Shown piece by piece: positions 42,491 to 51,157 of a stretch of 64,000 bases of DNA; position 1 is the first letter of the stretch; each line of letters starts with the position of its first letter. The position numbers and the translations under genes are program-made. This DNA is from an uncultured Clostridia bacterium (GTDB lineage Bacteria > Bacillota > Clostridia > Monoglobales > Monoglobaceae): positions 248,001-312,000 of the forward strand of contig CAJTWN010000001.1 of NCBI GenBank assembly GCA_910580105.1, read 5' to 3'. The notes beneath the pieces are model-generated. The model was not told the origin of the DNA. It did no database searches and was given only the letters and a program-made list of their open reading frames with translations.

Positions 42491-43699
42491 ATGAAAAAAA
42501 TTGCCAGTCTATGGATTGTGGTATTTTGTATCTTTTCTTTTTATTCTGTATATGCAGAGCAGCCGGATGATGCGGCAATACTGTCTGCCGAAGAAGAGGA
42601 AGCTGCTAAAATGCTTGTTCCTCCCCAATCGGCAATTGTTATGGAAAAGGAATCCGGCCGTATTTTATACGAAATTAATCCCCGGCAAAAACTTCCGATG
42701 GCAAGCACCACGAAAATAATGACTGCAATCGTTGCCCTGGAAAAAGGAAATCCGGCAGACAATGTCACAATTTCTGCTGCTGCAGAAGGGGTAGAAGGTT
42801 CCAGTATGTATATCCGACAGGGTGAGATCATGAGTTTGGAAGAGCTTTTATATGGTCTTATGCTTTGTTCCGGTAATGATGCTGCCGTTGCAATTGCGGA
42901 ACATGTAGGGGGCAATATTGAACAATTTGTTCAAATGATGAATCAAAAAGCCCAGGAAATCGGTGCTTTAGATACACATTTTGATAATCCCAACGGTTTG
43001 CCATCCGACAGTCATTATTCCACAGCCTATGATATGGCTTTAATTACTGCTTATGGCTTAAAAAATGCCACGTTTGCTAAAATTGTTTCAACAAGAGAAA
43101 TGACAATTTCCGGTTACGGAAAGCAATACGTCCGCCAATTGGTTAACCACAATAAACTTCTTAAAATGTATCCGGATTGTATCGGTGTCAAAACCGGATT
43201 TACCAAAGAAGCGGGAAGATGCCTGGTTTCCGCTGCAAAACGTGATGGGATGACTTTAATCTGTGTCACATTGAATGCGCCCAATGACTGGGATAATCAT
43301 ATGAGCTTTTATGACGAATGTTTTCAAAAGTTCCATCTTCAAGCCATAGAAATTCCCAAGGATCAAAATACAACCTTTTCTATCAAGGGCGGAGCGGTAC
43401 GCGAAAGTACAGCTGTTTTATCACACCAAACTGCTTTCCCGCTCACCGAAGGTGAAACAATTGATACAAAAGTTGAATTTCAAAAGGACATTCAAGCGCC
43501 TGTAATGGCAGGAACCGTTGTCGGCAAACTTAAAATATTGGTCAATGGCAGCGAAACCGGTGGGATGGAATTAATTGCCAACGAAGAAATTCCGGTTGGT
43601 AATTTTGCTTTTGAGAATATATCAAAGACCCTTTTGGCAGAGATTGAAGATGTCTATCAATTTTGGTTGTCATTGTTTGGCAACAAGTTTGTTAAATAA
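42491..43699 (+). CDS. dacF: D-alanyl-D-alanine carboxypeptidase (DacF-like)
   Basis: 402 residues with a signal peptide (IASLWIVVFCIFSFYSVYA). Serine-type active-site motifs: SxxK in MASTTKIMTAI, SGN in LMLCSGNDAAVA, and KTG in IGVKTGFTKEAG. The C-terminal domain (about 280-375) is the beta-sandwich of PBP5/DacF. The enzyme trims pentapeptides; DacF acts in spore-cortex synthesis. The neighbouring ytfJ supports this name over housekeeping DacA. AGAGGAGTTATGTAG provides the RBS. Confidence 0.9.
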   Translation: MKKIASLWIVVFCIFSFYSVYAEQPDDAAILSAEEEEAAKMLVPPQSAIVMEKESGRILYEINPRQKLPMASTTKIMTAIVALEKGNPADNVTISAAAEGVEGSSMYIRQGEIMSLEELLYGLMLCSGNDAAVAIAEHVGGNIEQFVQMMNQKAQEIGALDTHFDNPNGLPSDSHYSTAYDMALITAYGLKNATFAKIVSTREMTISGYGKQYVRQLVNHNKLLKMYPDCIGVKTGFTKEAGRCLVSAAKRDGMTLICVTLNAPNDWDNHMSFYDECFQKFHLQAIEIPKDQNTTFSIKGGAVRESTAVLSHQTAFPLTEGETIDTKVEFQKDIQAPVMAGTVVGKLKILVNGSETGGMELIANEEIPVGNFAFENISKTLLAEIEDVYQFWLSLFGNKFVK

Positions 43700-43767
43700 T
43701 ATACAAACTGCACAAAAATTCCAGAAAACAAACCCTATTGTTGATGGGTTTGTTAATAAAAAACAAC

Positions 43768-43796
43768 TTGCAAAACATTTTCCAATGGGATATAAT
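43768..43796 (+). promoter_or_regulatory. Promoter immediately upstream of a terminator
   Basis: TTGCAA (43768-43773), 17 nt and TATAAT (43791-43796). Its start point would fall within the hairpin at 43800-43832, so the product would be a short hairpin RNA or a read-through message for the pseudouridine synthase gene. Confidence 0.5.
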
Positions 43797-43799
43797 AGT

Positions 43800-43832
43800 G
43801 CCGTATAGTGTTTTTCACTATACGGTATTTTT
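43800..43832 (+). terminator. Rho-independent terminator downstream of dacF
   Basis: CCGTATAGTG (43801-43810) and CACTATACGG (43816-43825) followed by TATTTTTT. Confidence 0.85.
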
Positions 43833-43922
43833 TATTGGTTATTTCTATAAGGATTGTGGTAATTTAATTGTTTAAAAACAAGTGCACAGTCAAAGGATAA
43901 TGTGAAAGGATTTTGATATTAA

Positions 43923-44705
43923 ATGATTAGATTACAAAAATATCTCGCAGATGCAGGTATCGCCTCCAGACGGGGTTCCGAAGCCTTAATAAAAGCCGGA
44001 CGTGTAGCAGTTAATGGTGAAACCATCCGCGAAATGGGTGTTAAAGTAGATGAGGAACAGGATATTGTTACCTTTGACGGCAGAGAAATTCGTCCGCAAA
44101 ATAAAATGGTATATATTATGCTCAACAAACCCATCGGTTATGTTACGACCGTTTCGGATGATAAGGGCCGTGAAACGGTTATGGATTTAGTTCGCGACAT
44201 CCCGGTTCGGATTTATCCTGTCGGAAGGCTTGACTATGACACAGAAGGTCTTTTGCTAATGACCAATGACGGGGATTTAACTTATAAAATTACCCATCCA
44301 AAAAATAACATTGAAAAAACCTATGTAGCAGAAGTCACAGGTGATATTAATATGAATACCATTCTGCAGCTGCGGCATGGTGTCGTAATCGATGGTGTAA
44401 AAACCAGTCCTGCAAAGGTTGAAGTCATTGGTGCTACCCAATTTGGTACAAAGTTGGAAATTACAATACATGAAGGAAGGAACAGACAAGTCCGAAAAAT
44501 GTTTGAATCTGTCGGATGCATTGTAAAACGACTTACGAGAACTCGGGAAGCTGGTTTAATCCTCGGCCACGTTCCTCTGGGCCGTTGGCGGAAACTGACA
44601 GAATCCGAAGTCAATATGCTGAAAAAAATCGGAAGCAGTAAAAAATCAAGTAAAGAAACAAGAAAAAATTATCATAAAAATAAAAAACAGACGAAAAATA
44701 ATTAA
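43923..44705 (+). CDS. rRNA pseudouridine synthase (RluB/RsuA family)
   Basis: 260 residues. An S4 RNA-binding domain (RLQKYLADAGIASRRGSEAL) is followed by the catalytic domain with GRLDYDTEGLLLMTNDG, where the Asp is the nucleophile, and HEGRNRQVRKMFESVG. The tail of 25 residues is very basic (KKSSKETRKNYHKNKKQ). RluB acts on U2605 of 23S rRNA; RsuA on 16S U516. Firmicute homologues are usually RluB, but sequence cannot decide. Confidence 0.9.
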   Translation: MIRLQKYLADAGIASRRGSEALIKAGRVAVNGETIREMGVKVDEEQDIVTFDGREIRPQNKMVYIMLNKPIGYVTTVSDDKGRETVMDLVRDIPVRIYPVGRLDYDTEGLLLMTNDGDLTYKITHPKNNIEKTYVAEVTGDINMNTILQLRHGVVIDGVKTSPAKVEVIGATQFGTKLEITIHEGRNRQVRKMFESVGCIVKRLTRTREAGLILGHVPLGRWRKLTESEVNMLKKIGSSKKSSKETRKNYHKNKKQTKNN

Positions 44706-44734
44706 GAGTTTATAATATAAGGAGGCACGAAACA

Positions 44735-46276
44735 ATGGGTAAATTAGACGATTTACAACAAAAACGTTTGACCATTGAACAGGGCGGCGGAGCAGATAAA
44801 ATCAAAAAACAGCATGACAGCGGCAAAAAGACAGCCAGAGAGAGACTTGCCATGCTTTTTGATGAAGACAGCTTCGTTGAAATTGATGCATTTGTAACAC
44901 ACCGTTCAAACGAATTTAATATGCCGAATACTGTTGCACCGGGTGAAGGGGTAGTTACCGGTTATGGTACCGTAGACGGCCGTTTGGTCTATGCTTATGC
45001 CCAGGATTTTACCGTTATTGGCGGTTCACTTGGGGAAATGCACGCGGCAAAAATCTGCAAAGTTATGGACATGGCAATGAAAATGGGTGCTCCAATTGTG
45101 GGCATTAATGATTCAGGCGGTGCAAGAATTCAGGAAGGAATTGATGCACTGAAAGGCTTTGGAGATATTTTTTACCGGAATACGTTGGCTTCTGGTGTTA
45201 TACCGCAAATTTCGATTATACTTGGCCCGTGTGCAGGCGGCGCTGTCTATTCACCTGCCATTTGCGATTTTATCTATATGGTCGACAAGACCAGTCAGAT
45301 GTTTATCACCGGTCCATCCGTTGTAAAATCAGTCACAGGTGAAGATGTAACTTTTGAAGAGCTTGGCGGTGCAAACACGCATGCCACCCAAAGCGGTGTT
45401 GCAGGTGTGATGTGCCAGAATGAAGAAGAGTGTTTTGCACAAGTCAAAAACCTTCTCTCCTATCTTCCGGCCAACAATTTGGAAATGTCACCTGTTTATG
45501 ACTGTGAAGATGATTTAAATCGTCTTTCCGAAACGCTTACCACCATCGTTCCGGAAGATGCCAACAAAGCTTATGACATGAAAAATGTCATAAAAGAAGT
45601 TGTTGACAATGGTGAGTTTGTCGAAATTTTTGAAAACTATGCAAAGAATATTATAACCGGTTTTGCGCGGATGAATGGTGCAACCATTGGTATTATTGCG
45701 AATCAGCCCAAATTTATGGCAGGTTCTCTTGATTGCGACTCTTCTGATAAGGGCGCCCGGTTTGTTCGTTTCTGCGATGGATTTAATATTCCTTTAGTCA
45801 CCTTTACAGACGTACCAGGGTATCTCCCAGGTGTAACACAGGAACATAATGGAATCATTCGCCACGGCGCAAAACTTCTTTATGCTTTCTCTGAAGCAAC
45901 CGTTCCCAAAATTAATGTAATCGTCAGAAAAGCATACGGAGGCGCTTATATCGCAATGAACAGCAAACATTTGGGTGCTGATATGGTATTTGCATGGCCT
46001 TCTGCTGAGATTGCCGTTATGGGGCCGGATGGCGCTGCAAATATTATTTTCAAAAAGGACATTGCAAATGCAGCGGATCCAATTTCAACACGTGCAGAAA
46101 AAATTCAGGAATATACCGAAAAATTTGCGAATCCATATGTTGCCGCTTCCCGCGGTTATGTTGATGATGTTATCGAACCGGATTCAACCCGTCCAAGAAT
46201 CATCAGCGCACTTGAAATGCTGATGAGCAAGAGAGAAACAAGACCCAGCAAGAAGCATGGAAACATTCCTCTCTAA
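44735..46276 (+). CDS. mmdA: Acyl-CoA carboxyltransferase subunit (methylmalonyl-CoA decarboxylase alpha, MmdA-like)
   Basis: 513 residues, the usual length for MmdA/PccB (glutaconyl-CoA decarboxylase alpha is longer). Carboxyltransferase landmarks: KKQHDSGKKTARERL, the first oxyanion region GINDSGGARIQEGIDAL, LGPCAGGAVYSPAI, and in the second half TFTDVPGYLPGVTQEHNGII and YGGAYIAMNSKH. It moves CO2 from methylmalonyl-CoA (or a related acyl-CoA) to biotin. Head of a five-gene cluster with the sodium pump parts and a second carboxyltransferase (OadA). Confidence 0.88.
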   Translation: MGKLDDLQQKRLTIEQGGGADKIKKQHDSGKKTARERLAMLFDEDSFVEIDAFVTHRSNEFNMPNTVAPGEGVVTGYGTVDGRLVYAYAQDFTVIGGSLGEMHAAKICKVMDMAMKMGAPIVGINDSGGARIQEGIDALKGFGDIFYRNTLASGVIPQISIILGPCAGGAVYSPAICDFIYMVDKTSQMFITGPSVVKSVTGEDVTFEELGGANTHATQSGVAGVMCQNEEECFAQVKNLLSYLPANNLEMSPVYDCEDDLNRLSETLTTIVPEDANKAYDMKNVIKEVVDNGEFVEIFENYAKNIITGFARMNGATIGIIANQPKFMAGSLDCDSSDKGARFVRFCDGFNIPLVTFTDVPGYLPGVTQEHNGIIRHGAKLLYAFSEATVPKINVIVRKAYGGAYIAMNSKHLGADMVFAWPSAEIAVMGPDGAANIIFKKDIANAADPISTRAEKIQEYTEKFANPYVAASRGYVDDVIEPDSTRPRIISALEMLMSKRETRPSKKHGNIPL

Positions 46277-46293
46277 AGAAAGGAGAATGAATA

Positions 46294-46656
46294 ATGAATT
46301 TATCCGAAGCTTTAGGCGAAGGTTTGCAGGTTACAGTCATCGGTCTTGTTATTGTTTTTTCTGTTTTGATTATCTTAATGCTGGTTATGATGGCAATGAA
46401 GGCAATTTTTTACCGGGAAAATAAACCACAAAAAGAACTTCAGCCGGCAACCCCGAGCGTGCATCAAAACACAAAAGCAAAGACAGAAGAAGTAATAGAT
46501 GAAGAAGAATTGATTGCAGTTTTAACTGCTGCTGTCGCTGCAAGTCTGAATACATCCACTTATCATTTAAATATCAAATCGTATAGAAGAATTGGCAACT
46601 CAGCTCCCAGCTGGAATCAGGCTGGTCTTCGGGATGTCATTGATGGAAGATTATAA
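46294..46656 (+). CDS. OadG/MmdD-family small subunit
   Basis: 120 residues. One membrane helix (about 13-36; VTVIGLVIVFSVLIILMLVM) is followed by a flexible linker rich in Lys and Thr and a C-terminal helix-strand part, EELIAVLTAAVAASL and YHLNIKSYRRIG. It bridges the membrane pump and the carboxyltransferase in OAD/MMD complexes. 17 nt after the carboxyltransferase gene and 14 nt before the biotin carrier gene. Confidence 0.85.
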   Translation: MNLSEALGEGLQVTVIGLVIVFSVLIILMLVMMAMKAIFYRENKPQKELQPATPSVHQNTKAKTEEVIDEEELIAVLTAAVAASLNTSTYHLNIKSYRRIGNSAPSWNQAGLRDVIDGRL

Positions 46657-46670
46657 GGAGGTTAATGCAT

Positions 46671-47048
46671 ATGAGAAAATTTATAATTAATGTAAATGGT
46701 AATTCTTATGAAGTAGAAGTAGAAGAGGTTGGGGCGCCCGGTGCACCAGTACCGACAGCTGCTCCCAAAGCTGCTCCTGCACCCAAAGCGGCACCAAAGG
46801 CAGCGCCTGCTGCAAAAGCTGCTCCGCCGGCAGGCGCAGCCAACGTCACCGCACCAATGCCCGGCAACATTGTAAGCGTAAAAGTAAATGTGGGCGACAC
46901 CGTAAAATCCGGTGATGTTCTCTGTGTTCTGGAAGCAATGAAAATGGAGAATGAAATTATGGCACCAAAAGACGGCAAAGTTGTTGCTGTCAGCGTTTCA
47001 CAGGGAAGCACAGTAAGCACCGGCGATGTTCTTGTTTCTCTTGGCTGA
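46671..47048 (+). CDS. Biotin carboxyl carrier protein (MmdC-like)
   Basis: 125 residues from ATG 46671 (AAGGAGG 9 nt upstream; an ATG two codons earlier has a tight site). A short N-terminal strand domain leads to an Ala/Pro/Lys linker (about 30-60) and the biotinyl domain with the biotin lysine in LEAMKMENEI. It carries CO2 between both carboxyltransferases and the membrane pump. Confidence 0.93.
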   Translation: MRKFIINVNGNSYEVEVEEVGAPGAPVPTAAPKAAPAPKAAPKAAPAAKAAPPAGAANVTAPMPGNIVSVKVNVGDTVKSGDVLCVLEAMKMENEIMAPKDGKVVAVSVSQGSTVSTGDVLVSLG

Positions 47049-47094
47049 GCAGAAATTTTGAGAACCAAGATTATATCGTAGAAAGGGTGATATT

Positions 47095-48360
47095 GTGTTA
47101 GATAGTTTCGTTAGTTTTTTAGGCAATACAGGTATTGCAGCACTAATCACATCCATGAAGGACGCAATTGCCAATGCAGATAATATTTTAGCGGTAATTG
47201 GTACCCCACTCATGTTGATTATCGCGTGTGTGCTTTTATACCTTGCAATTGTCAAAAAATTTGAGCCGCTTTTGCTGCTTCCGATTGCATTTGGTATGCT
47301 TCTTACGAATCTGCCGATGTTTAAGGATTCCAGTGCAATTTTGATGCACACGGACTTCTTTACAAATCCGGATTATATGATTAATGGTCATATTGATATC
47401 CAACGGGTTTTGGCAGAAGGCGGACTTTTAGATATTTTATATTTAGGTGTTAAACTTGGTATATATCCGCCGCTCATTTTCTTAGGAATCGGCTGTATGA
47501 CTGATTTTGGCCCGTTAATTGCGAATCCAAAGAGCATTTTGCTCGGCGCCGCCGCACAATTTGGCGTGTTCATTACCTTCCTTGGAGCATTGGTCTTGGG
47601 CGCCTGCATTCCAAGCATCAATTTTGGAGTCAATGAAGCGGCATCCATTGGTATCATCGGAGGTGCAGATGGTCCAACGGCAATTTATGTTACAAAAACA
47701 CTTGCACCGGCTCTGCTTCCTGCAATTGCAATTGCAGCATATTCTTATATGGCACTGATTCCTGTAATTCAGCCGCCTATTATGAAAGCGCTTACCACAA
47801 AAAAGGAACGCCAAATCGTCATGGAGCAGCTTCGCCCGGTCAGCAAGACTGAGAAAATCGTATTCCCAATCATCGTTACCATTGTTGTGGCATTGATTAT
47901 TCCGGATGCGGTCGCTTTGGTTGGTATGCTGATGCTTGGTAACCTTGCCAAAGAATGCGGCGTTGTTGACCGCCTTTCCAAAACCGCACAAAATGGCCTG
48001 ATGAATGTTATCACCATCTTCCTCGGTTTGACAGTTGGCGCAACTGCAACGGCTGAAGCGTTTTTAACAACCGAAACCTTGGGTATTGTTGTCCTTGGCT
48101 TGATTGCATTCTGTTTTTCAACGGCAGGCGGTCTTTTGCTTGGAAAACTTATGTGTAAACTTACCGGCGGAAAGGTAAATCCGCTGATTGGTTCTGCCGG
48201 AGTATCCGCAGTACCAATGGCTGCACGTGTATCACAAACTGTTGGACAAAAAGAAAATCCATCCAATTTCCTGTTGATGCACGCAATGGGTCCGAATGTT
48301 GCAGGTGTTATTGGCTCTGCGGTTGCAGCAGGCGTATTCCTGTCCATGTTCGCAAAATAA
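47095..48360 (+). CDS. oadB: Sodium-pumping decarboxylase beta subunit (OadB/MmdB/GcdB)
   Basis: 421 residues, GTG start at 47095 with AAAGGGTGATATT upstream. Around nine membrane helices. Key conserved parts: PLLLLPIAFGMLLTNLP, the IGIIGGADGPTAIYVT loop with the Asp of the Na+/H+ site, and GSAGVSAVPMAARVSQ in the late helices. It releases CO2 from carboxybiotin and exports Na+, saving part of the decarboxylation energy as a sodium gradient. Confidence 0.93.
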   Translation: MLDSFVSFLGNTGIAALITSMKDAIANADNILAVIGTPLMLIIACVLLYLAIVKKFEPLLLLPIAFGMLLTNLPMFKDSSAILMHTDFFTNPDYMINGHIDIQRVLAEGGLLDILYLGVKLGIYPPLIFLGIGCMTDFGPLIANPKSILLGAAAQFGVFITFLGALVLGACIPSINFGVNEAASIGIIGGADGPTAIYVTKTLAPALLPAIAIAAYSYMALIPVIQPPIMKALTTKKERQIVMEQLRPVSKTEKIVFPIIVTIVVALIIPDAVALVGMLMLGNLAKECGVVDRLSKTAQNGLMNVITIFLGLTVGATATAEAFLTTETLGIVVLGLIAFCFSTAGGLLLGKLMCKLTGGKVNPLIGSAGVSAVPMAARVSQTVGQKENPSNFLLMHAMGPNVAGVIGSAVAAGVFLSMFAK

Positions 48361-48383
48361 AAATATAAAGGAGGTTATAGATT

Positions 48384-49781
48384 ATGGGTAAAGTTGGTAT
48401 TACAGAAACCGTATGCCGTGATGCACATCAATCTCTTATCGCTACAAGAATGACAACAGAAGAAATGCTCCCGGCACTTCCCTTGATGGATAAAGCCGGC
48501 TACCATGCTTTGGAGGTGTGGGGTGGCGCTACATTTGACGCTTGTCTCCGCTTTTTGAATGAGGATCCGTGGGATCGGCTCCGCAAAATCCGCGCGGCGG
48601 CACCAAATTCAAAATTGCAGATGCTTTTCAGAGGACAAAATGTTTTGGGGTATCGTCATTATGCAGATGATGTTGTTGAATATTTTGTGCAAAAATCAAT
48701 TGCAAATGGTATAGATATTATCCGTATTTTTGACGCACTCAATGACGTCCGCAATCTGCAGACTGCAATCAATGCAACGAAAAAGGAAAAGGGACACGTT
48801 CAGGCTGCAATTTCTTATACAATCAGTCCTGTTCATAATACGGATTTCTTTATTAAACTTGCAAAGGAATTCGAAAACAGCGGCGCAGACTCCATCTGTA
48901 TTAAAGATATGGCTGGTCTTCTTACTCCGTATGCCGCATTTGACTTGATTTCCAAAATGAAGAAATCGGTAAAGATTCCCCTTGAACTCCATACACACTA
49001 TACGAGCGGCGTAGCATCAATGACCTATCTCAAAGCTATTGAAGCTGGGGTAGATGTTGTCGACTGCGCGATTTCTCCGATGGCATTGGGGACTTCCCAG
49101 CCGCCGACAGAGCCGTTGGTTGCTACTTTGCAGGGCACAGAATATGACACCGGAATGGATCTTGATATTCTAACACAGATCGCTGAATATTTTAAACCCC
49201 TTCGTGAAAAATATCTTGCAAGCGGCCTGTTGAACACAAAAGTACTTGGAGTTGATATTAACACTTTGAAATATCAGGTTCCCGGCGGCATGTTGTCAAA
49301 TCTTGTTTCCCAGTTAAAACAACAGGGAAAAGAAGACAAGCTGGATGAAGTTTTGCAGGAGGTTCCGCGCGTACGTGAAGACCTCGGTTATCCACCGCTC
49401 GTTACGCCTACCAGCCAAATCGTTGGTACACAGGCTGTTTTAAACGTCCTCATGGGTGAACGATATAAGATGGTCACCAAAGAGACCAAAGGAATTTGTA
49501 AAGGTGAGTATGGAAAAACCCCTGTTCCGATAAAAGAAGATTTTCGAAAGAAAATTATTGGCAATGAAAAGGCCATCACCTGCCGACCGGCAGATCTTTT
49601 GAAACCAGAACTCAGCAAACTTAAAAAAGAGGCTGCAGAATGGATTGAACAAGACGAGGATGTATTATCTTATGCTTTGTTTGACCAGGTTGCTGTCAAA
49701 TTCTTTGAACAGCGCCGCGCTGCAAAATATAAGATTGACAAGGACATGGTCAATATGGAAGAACAAACACATCCTATTTAA
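48384..49781 (+). CDS. oadA: Pyruvate/oxaloacetate carboxyltransferase subunit (OadA, 5S-type)
   Basis: 465 residues. A TIM barrel with TETVCRDAHQSLIATRM, ALEVWGGATFDACLRFL, FRGQNVLGYRHYADD, FDALNDVRNLQTAI and DMAGLLTPYAAFD; the metal-binding His pair is in LELHTHYTSG. A C-terminal conserved carboxylase domain follows, but no biotin domain (the carrier is separate). It moves CO2 between oxaloacetate/pyruvate and biotin. With MmdA in one cluster it could let the complex act as a transcarboxylase as well as a pump. Confidence 0.92.
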   Translation: MGKVGITETVCRDAHQSLIATRMTTEEMLPALPLMDKAGYHALEVWGGATFDACLRFLNEDPWDRLRKIRAAAPNSKLQMLFRGQNVLGYRHYADDVVEYFVQKSIANGIDIIRIFDALNDVRNLQTAINATKKEKGHVQAAISYTISPVHNTDFFIKLAKEFENSGADSICIKDMAGLLTPYAAFDLISKMKKSVKIPLELHTHYTSGVASMTYLKAIEAGVDVVDCAISPMALGTSQPPTEPLVATLQGTEYDTGMDLDILTQIAEYFKPLREKYLASGLLNTKVLGVDINTLKYQVPGGMLSNLVSQLKQQGKEDKLDEVLQEVPRVREDLGYPPLVTPTSQIVGTQAVLNVLMGERYKMVTKETKGICKGEYGKTPVPIKEDFRKKIIGNEKAITCRPADLLKPELSKLKKEAAEWIEQDEDVLSYALFDQVAVKFFEQRRAAKYKIDKDMVNMEEQTHPI

Positions 49782-49791
49782 TGTGTTCATC

Positions 49792-49822
49792 AGCGGAGAA
49801 GGTTTTTCCTTCTCCGCTTTTT
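49792..49822 (+). terminator. Terminator of the decarboxylase cluster
   Basis: AGCGGAGAAGG (49792-49802) and CCTTCTCCGCT (49808-49818) followed by TTTT. Confidence 0.88.
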
Positions 49823-49850
49823 GTCATGAATGTGTATATATTCATGACAA
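49821..49850. repeat. Perfect dyad downstream of the terminator
   Basis: TTGTCATGAAT (49821-49831) and ATTCATGACAA (49840-49850), 8-nt centre. It could be an operator for the following flavoprotein gene or a second hairpin. Confidence 0.55.
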
Positions 49851-49924
49851 ACTACACTAATTGGGGATAAAATACTTTTGTCAGAAAATTAAAACGAAGG
49901 AATTATCCTTTATAAGGAGAATTT

Positions 49925-51157
49925 ATGGAGAAAAAAAACATAATTGTAATTGGCGGAGGTCCTGCAGGAATGATGGCGGCAGGCATGGCGGCCAAACGTT
50001 ATTCAAATGTAACGCTTATTGAACAAAATAAAATTTTAGGCAAAAAACTATTGATTACAGGAAAAGGACGTTGTAATATAACCAATGGTTGTGAAGAAGT
50101 GGAAGAACTGATACGGAATGTGCCGCAAAACGCCGCTTTTCTTTACAGCGCATTCTATACATTTACAAACCAGGACACCATTGATTTTTTTAATCAGCTG
50201 GGCCTGCCCACCAAAATTGAACGGGGCAATCGTGTGTTTCCTGTTTCGGATAAAAGCGCAGATGTCGTTAATGCAATGAAAAAATTTTTGATTGACAATC
50301 ATGTGGAAATTCTGAAAGACCGCGTTGACGATATAATGGCGGTTGAGAATAAAATACATTCTGTTATTTTAAAAGAACGAGGAGAATTACAGGCAGACAC
50401 AGTTATTTTGGCAACCGGCGGCCTATCCTATCCATTGACCGGTTCGACGGGAGATGGATATACCTGGGCAGAAAACCTTGGTCATACCATCACAGAAATT
50501 CATCCATCGCTGGTCCCTTTAAAAACAGAAGAAAAATGGCCCAAAGAGCTTTCCGGACTTTCCCTGAAAAATATTGGTATTACTGTTTACAACAGTAAAA
50601 ATAAACCTGTGTATCATGACTTTGGAGAGATGCTTTTTGCACACTTTGGTTTAACGGGACCTGTTATCCTGAGCGCAAGTGCACATATGCGCAATCTTCC
50701 GCAGGAGTCATACACGCTTGTTCTCGATTTAAAGCCTGCGTTGGATGAGAGCCAACTAGATTTACGGCTGCAAAAAGATTTTCAGAAATACAGCAACAAA
50801 TCTTTTAAAAATAGTCTGAAAGATTTGCTTCCCTCCGCTCTTATCAATTTTATTATCCGGCTTTCCGGCATTTCTCCAGATAAGAAAACTCATTCTATTA
50901 CCAGAGATGAACGCAAAAATCTTGGCCGGCTGTTAAAAGAACTCACCTTTCATATCAAAGATTTTTGCGATATAGAACGGGCAATCATTACATCGGGCGG
51001 CGTTTCTGTGAAAGAAATAAATCCGTCCACAATGGAATCAAAACTTGTGAGCGGATTATATTTTGCAGGAGAAATTATTGATGTAGATGCCTATACCGGC
51101 GGATTTAATTTACAAATAGCGTTTTCGACGGGCTATCTTGCGGGCACGAATTGCTGA
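49925..51157 (+). CDS. NAD(P)/FAD-dependent oxidoreductase of the HI0933/BaiN family
   Basis: 410 residues. The FAD-binding motif is IVIGGGPAGMMAAGMAA, followed by GKKLLITGKGRCNITNG, TVILATGGLSYPLTGSTGDGY and the end VDAYTGGFNLQIAFSTGYLAG. Some gut members (BaiN) reduce bile acids, but the family is widespread and mostly uncharacterised; the name BaiN should not be taken as function. TATAAGGAGAATTT sets the start. The last 48 nt overlap the acyltransferase gene on the other strand. Confidence 0.88.
   Translation: MEKKNIIVIGGGPAGMMAAGMAAKRYSNVTLIEQNKILGKKLLITGKGRCNITNGCEEVEELIRNVPQNAAFLYSAFYTFTNQDTIDFFNQLGLPTKIERGNRVFPVSDKSADVVNAMKKFLIDNHVEILKDRVDDIMAVENKIHSVILKERGELQADTVILATGGLSYPLTGSTGDGYTWAENLGHTITEIHPSLVPLKTEEKWPKELSGLSLKNIGITVYNSKNKPVYHDFGEMLFAHFGLTGPVILSASAHMRNLPQESYTLVLDLKPALDESQLDLRLQKDFQKYSNKSFKNSLKDLLPSALINFIIRLSGISPDKKTHSITRDERKNLGRLLKELTFHIKDFCDIERAIITSGGVSVKEINPSTMESKLVSGLYFAGEIIDVDAYTGGFNLQIAFSTGYLAGTNC

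Noticed and set aside
47769..48347. 192-codon minus-strand frame inside oadB
   Set aside because: Antisense shadow of a conserved membrane protein gene.
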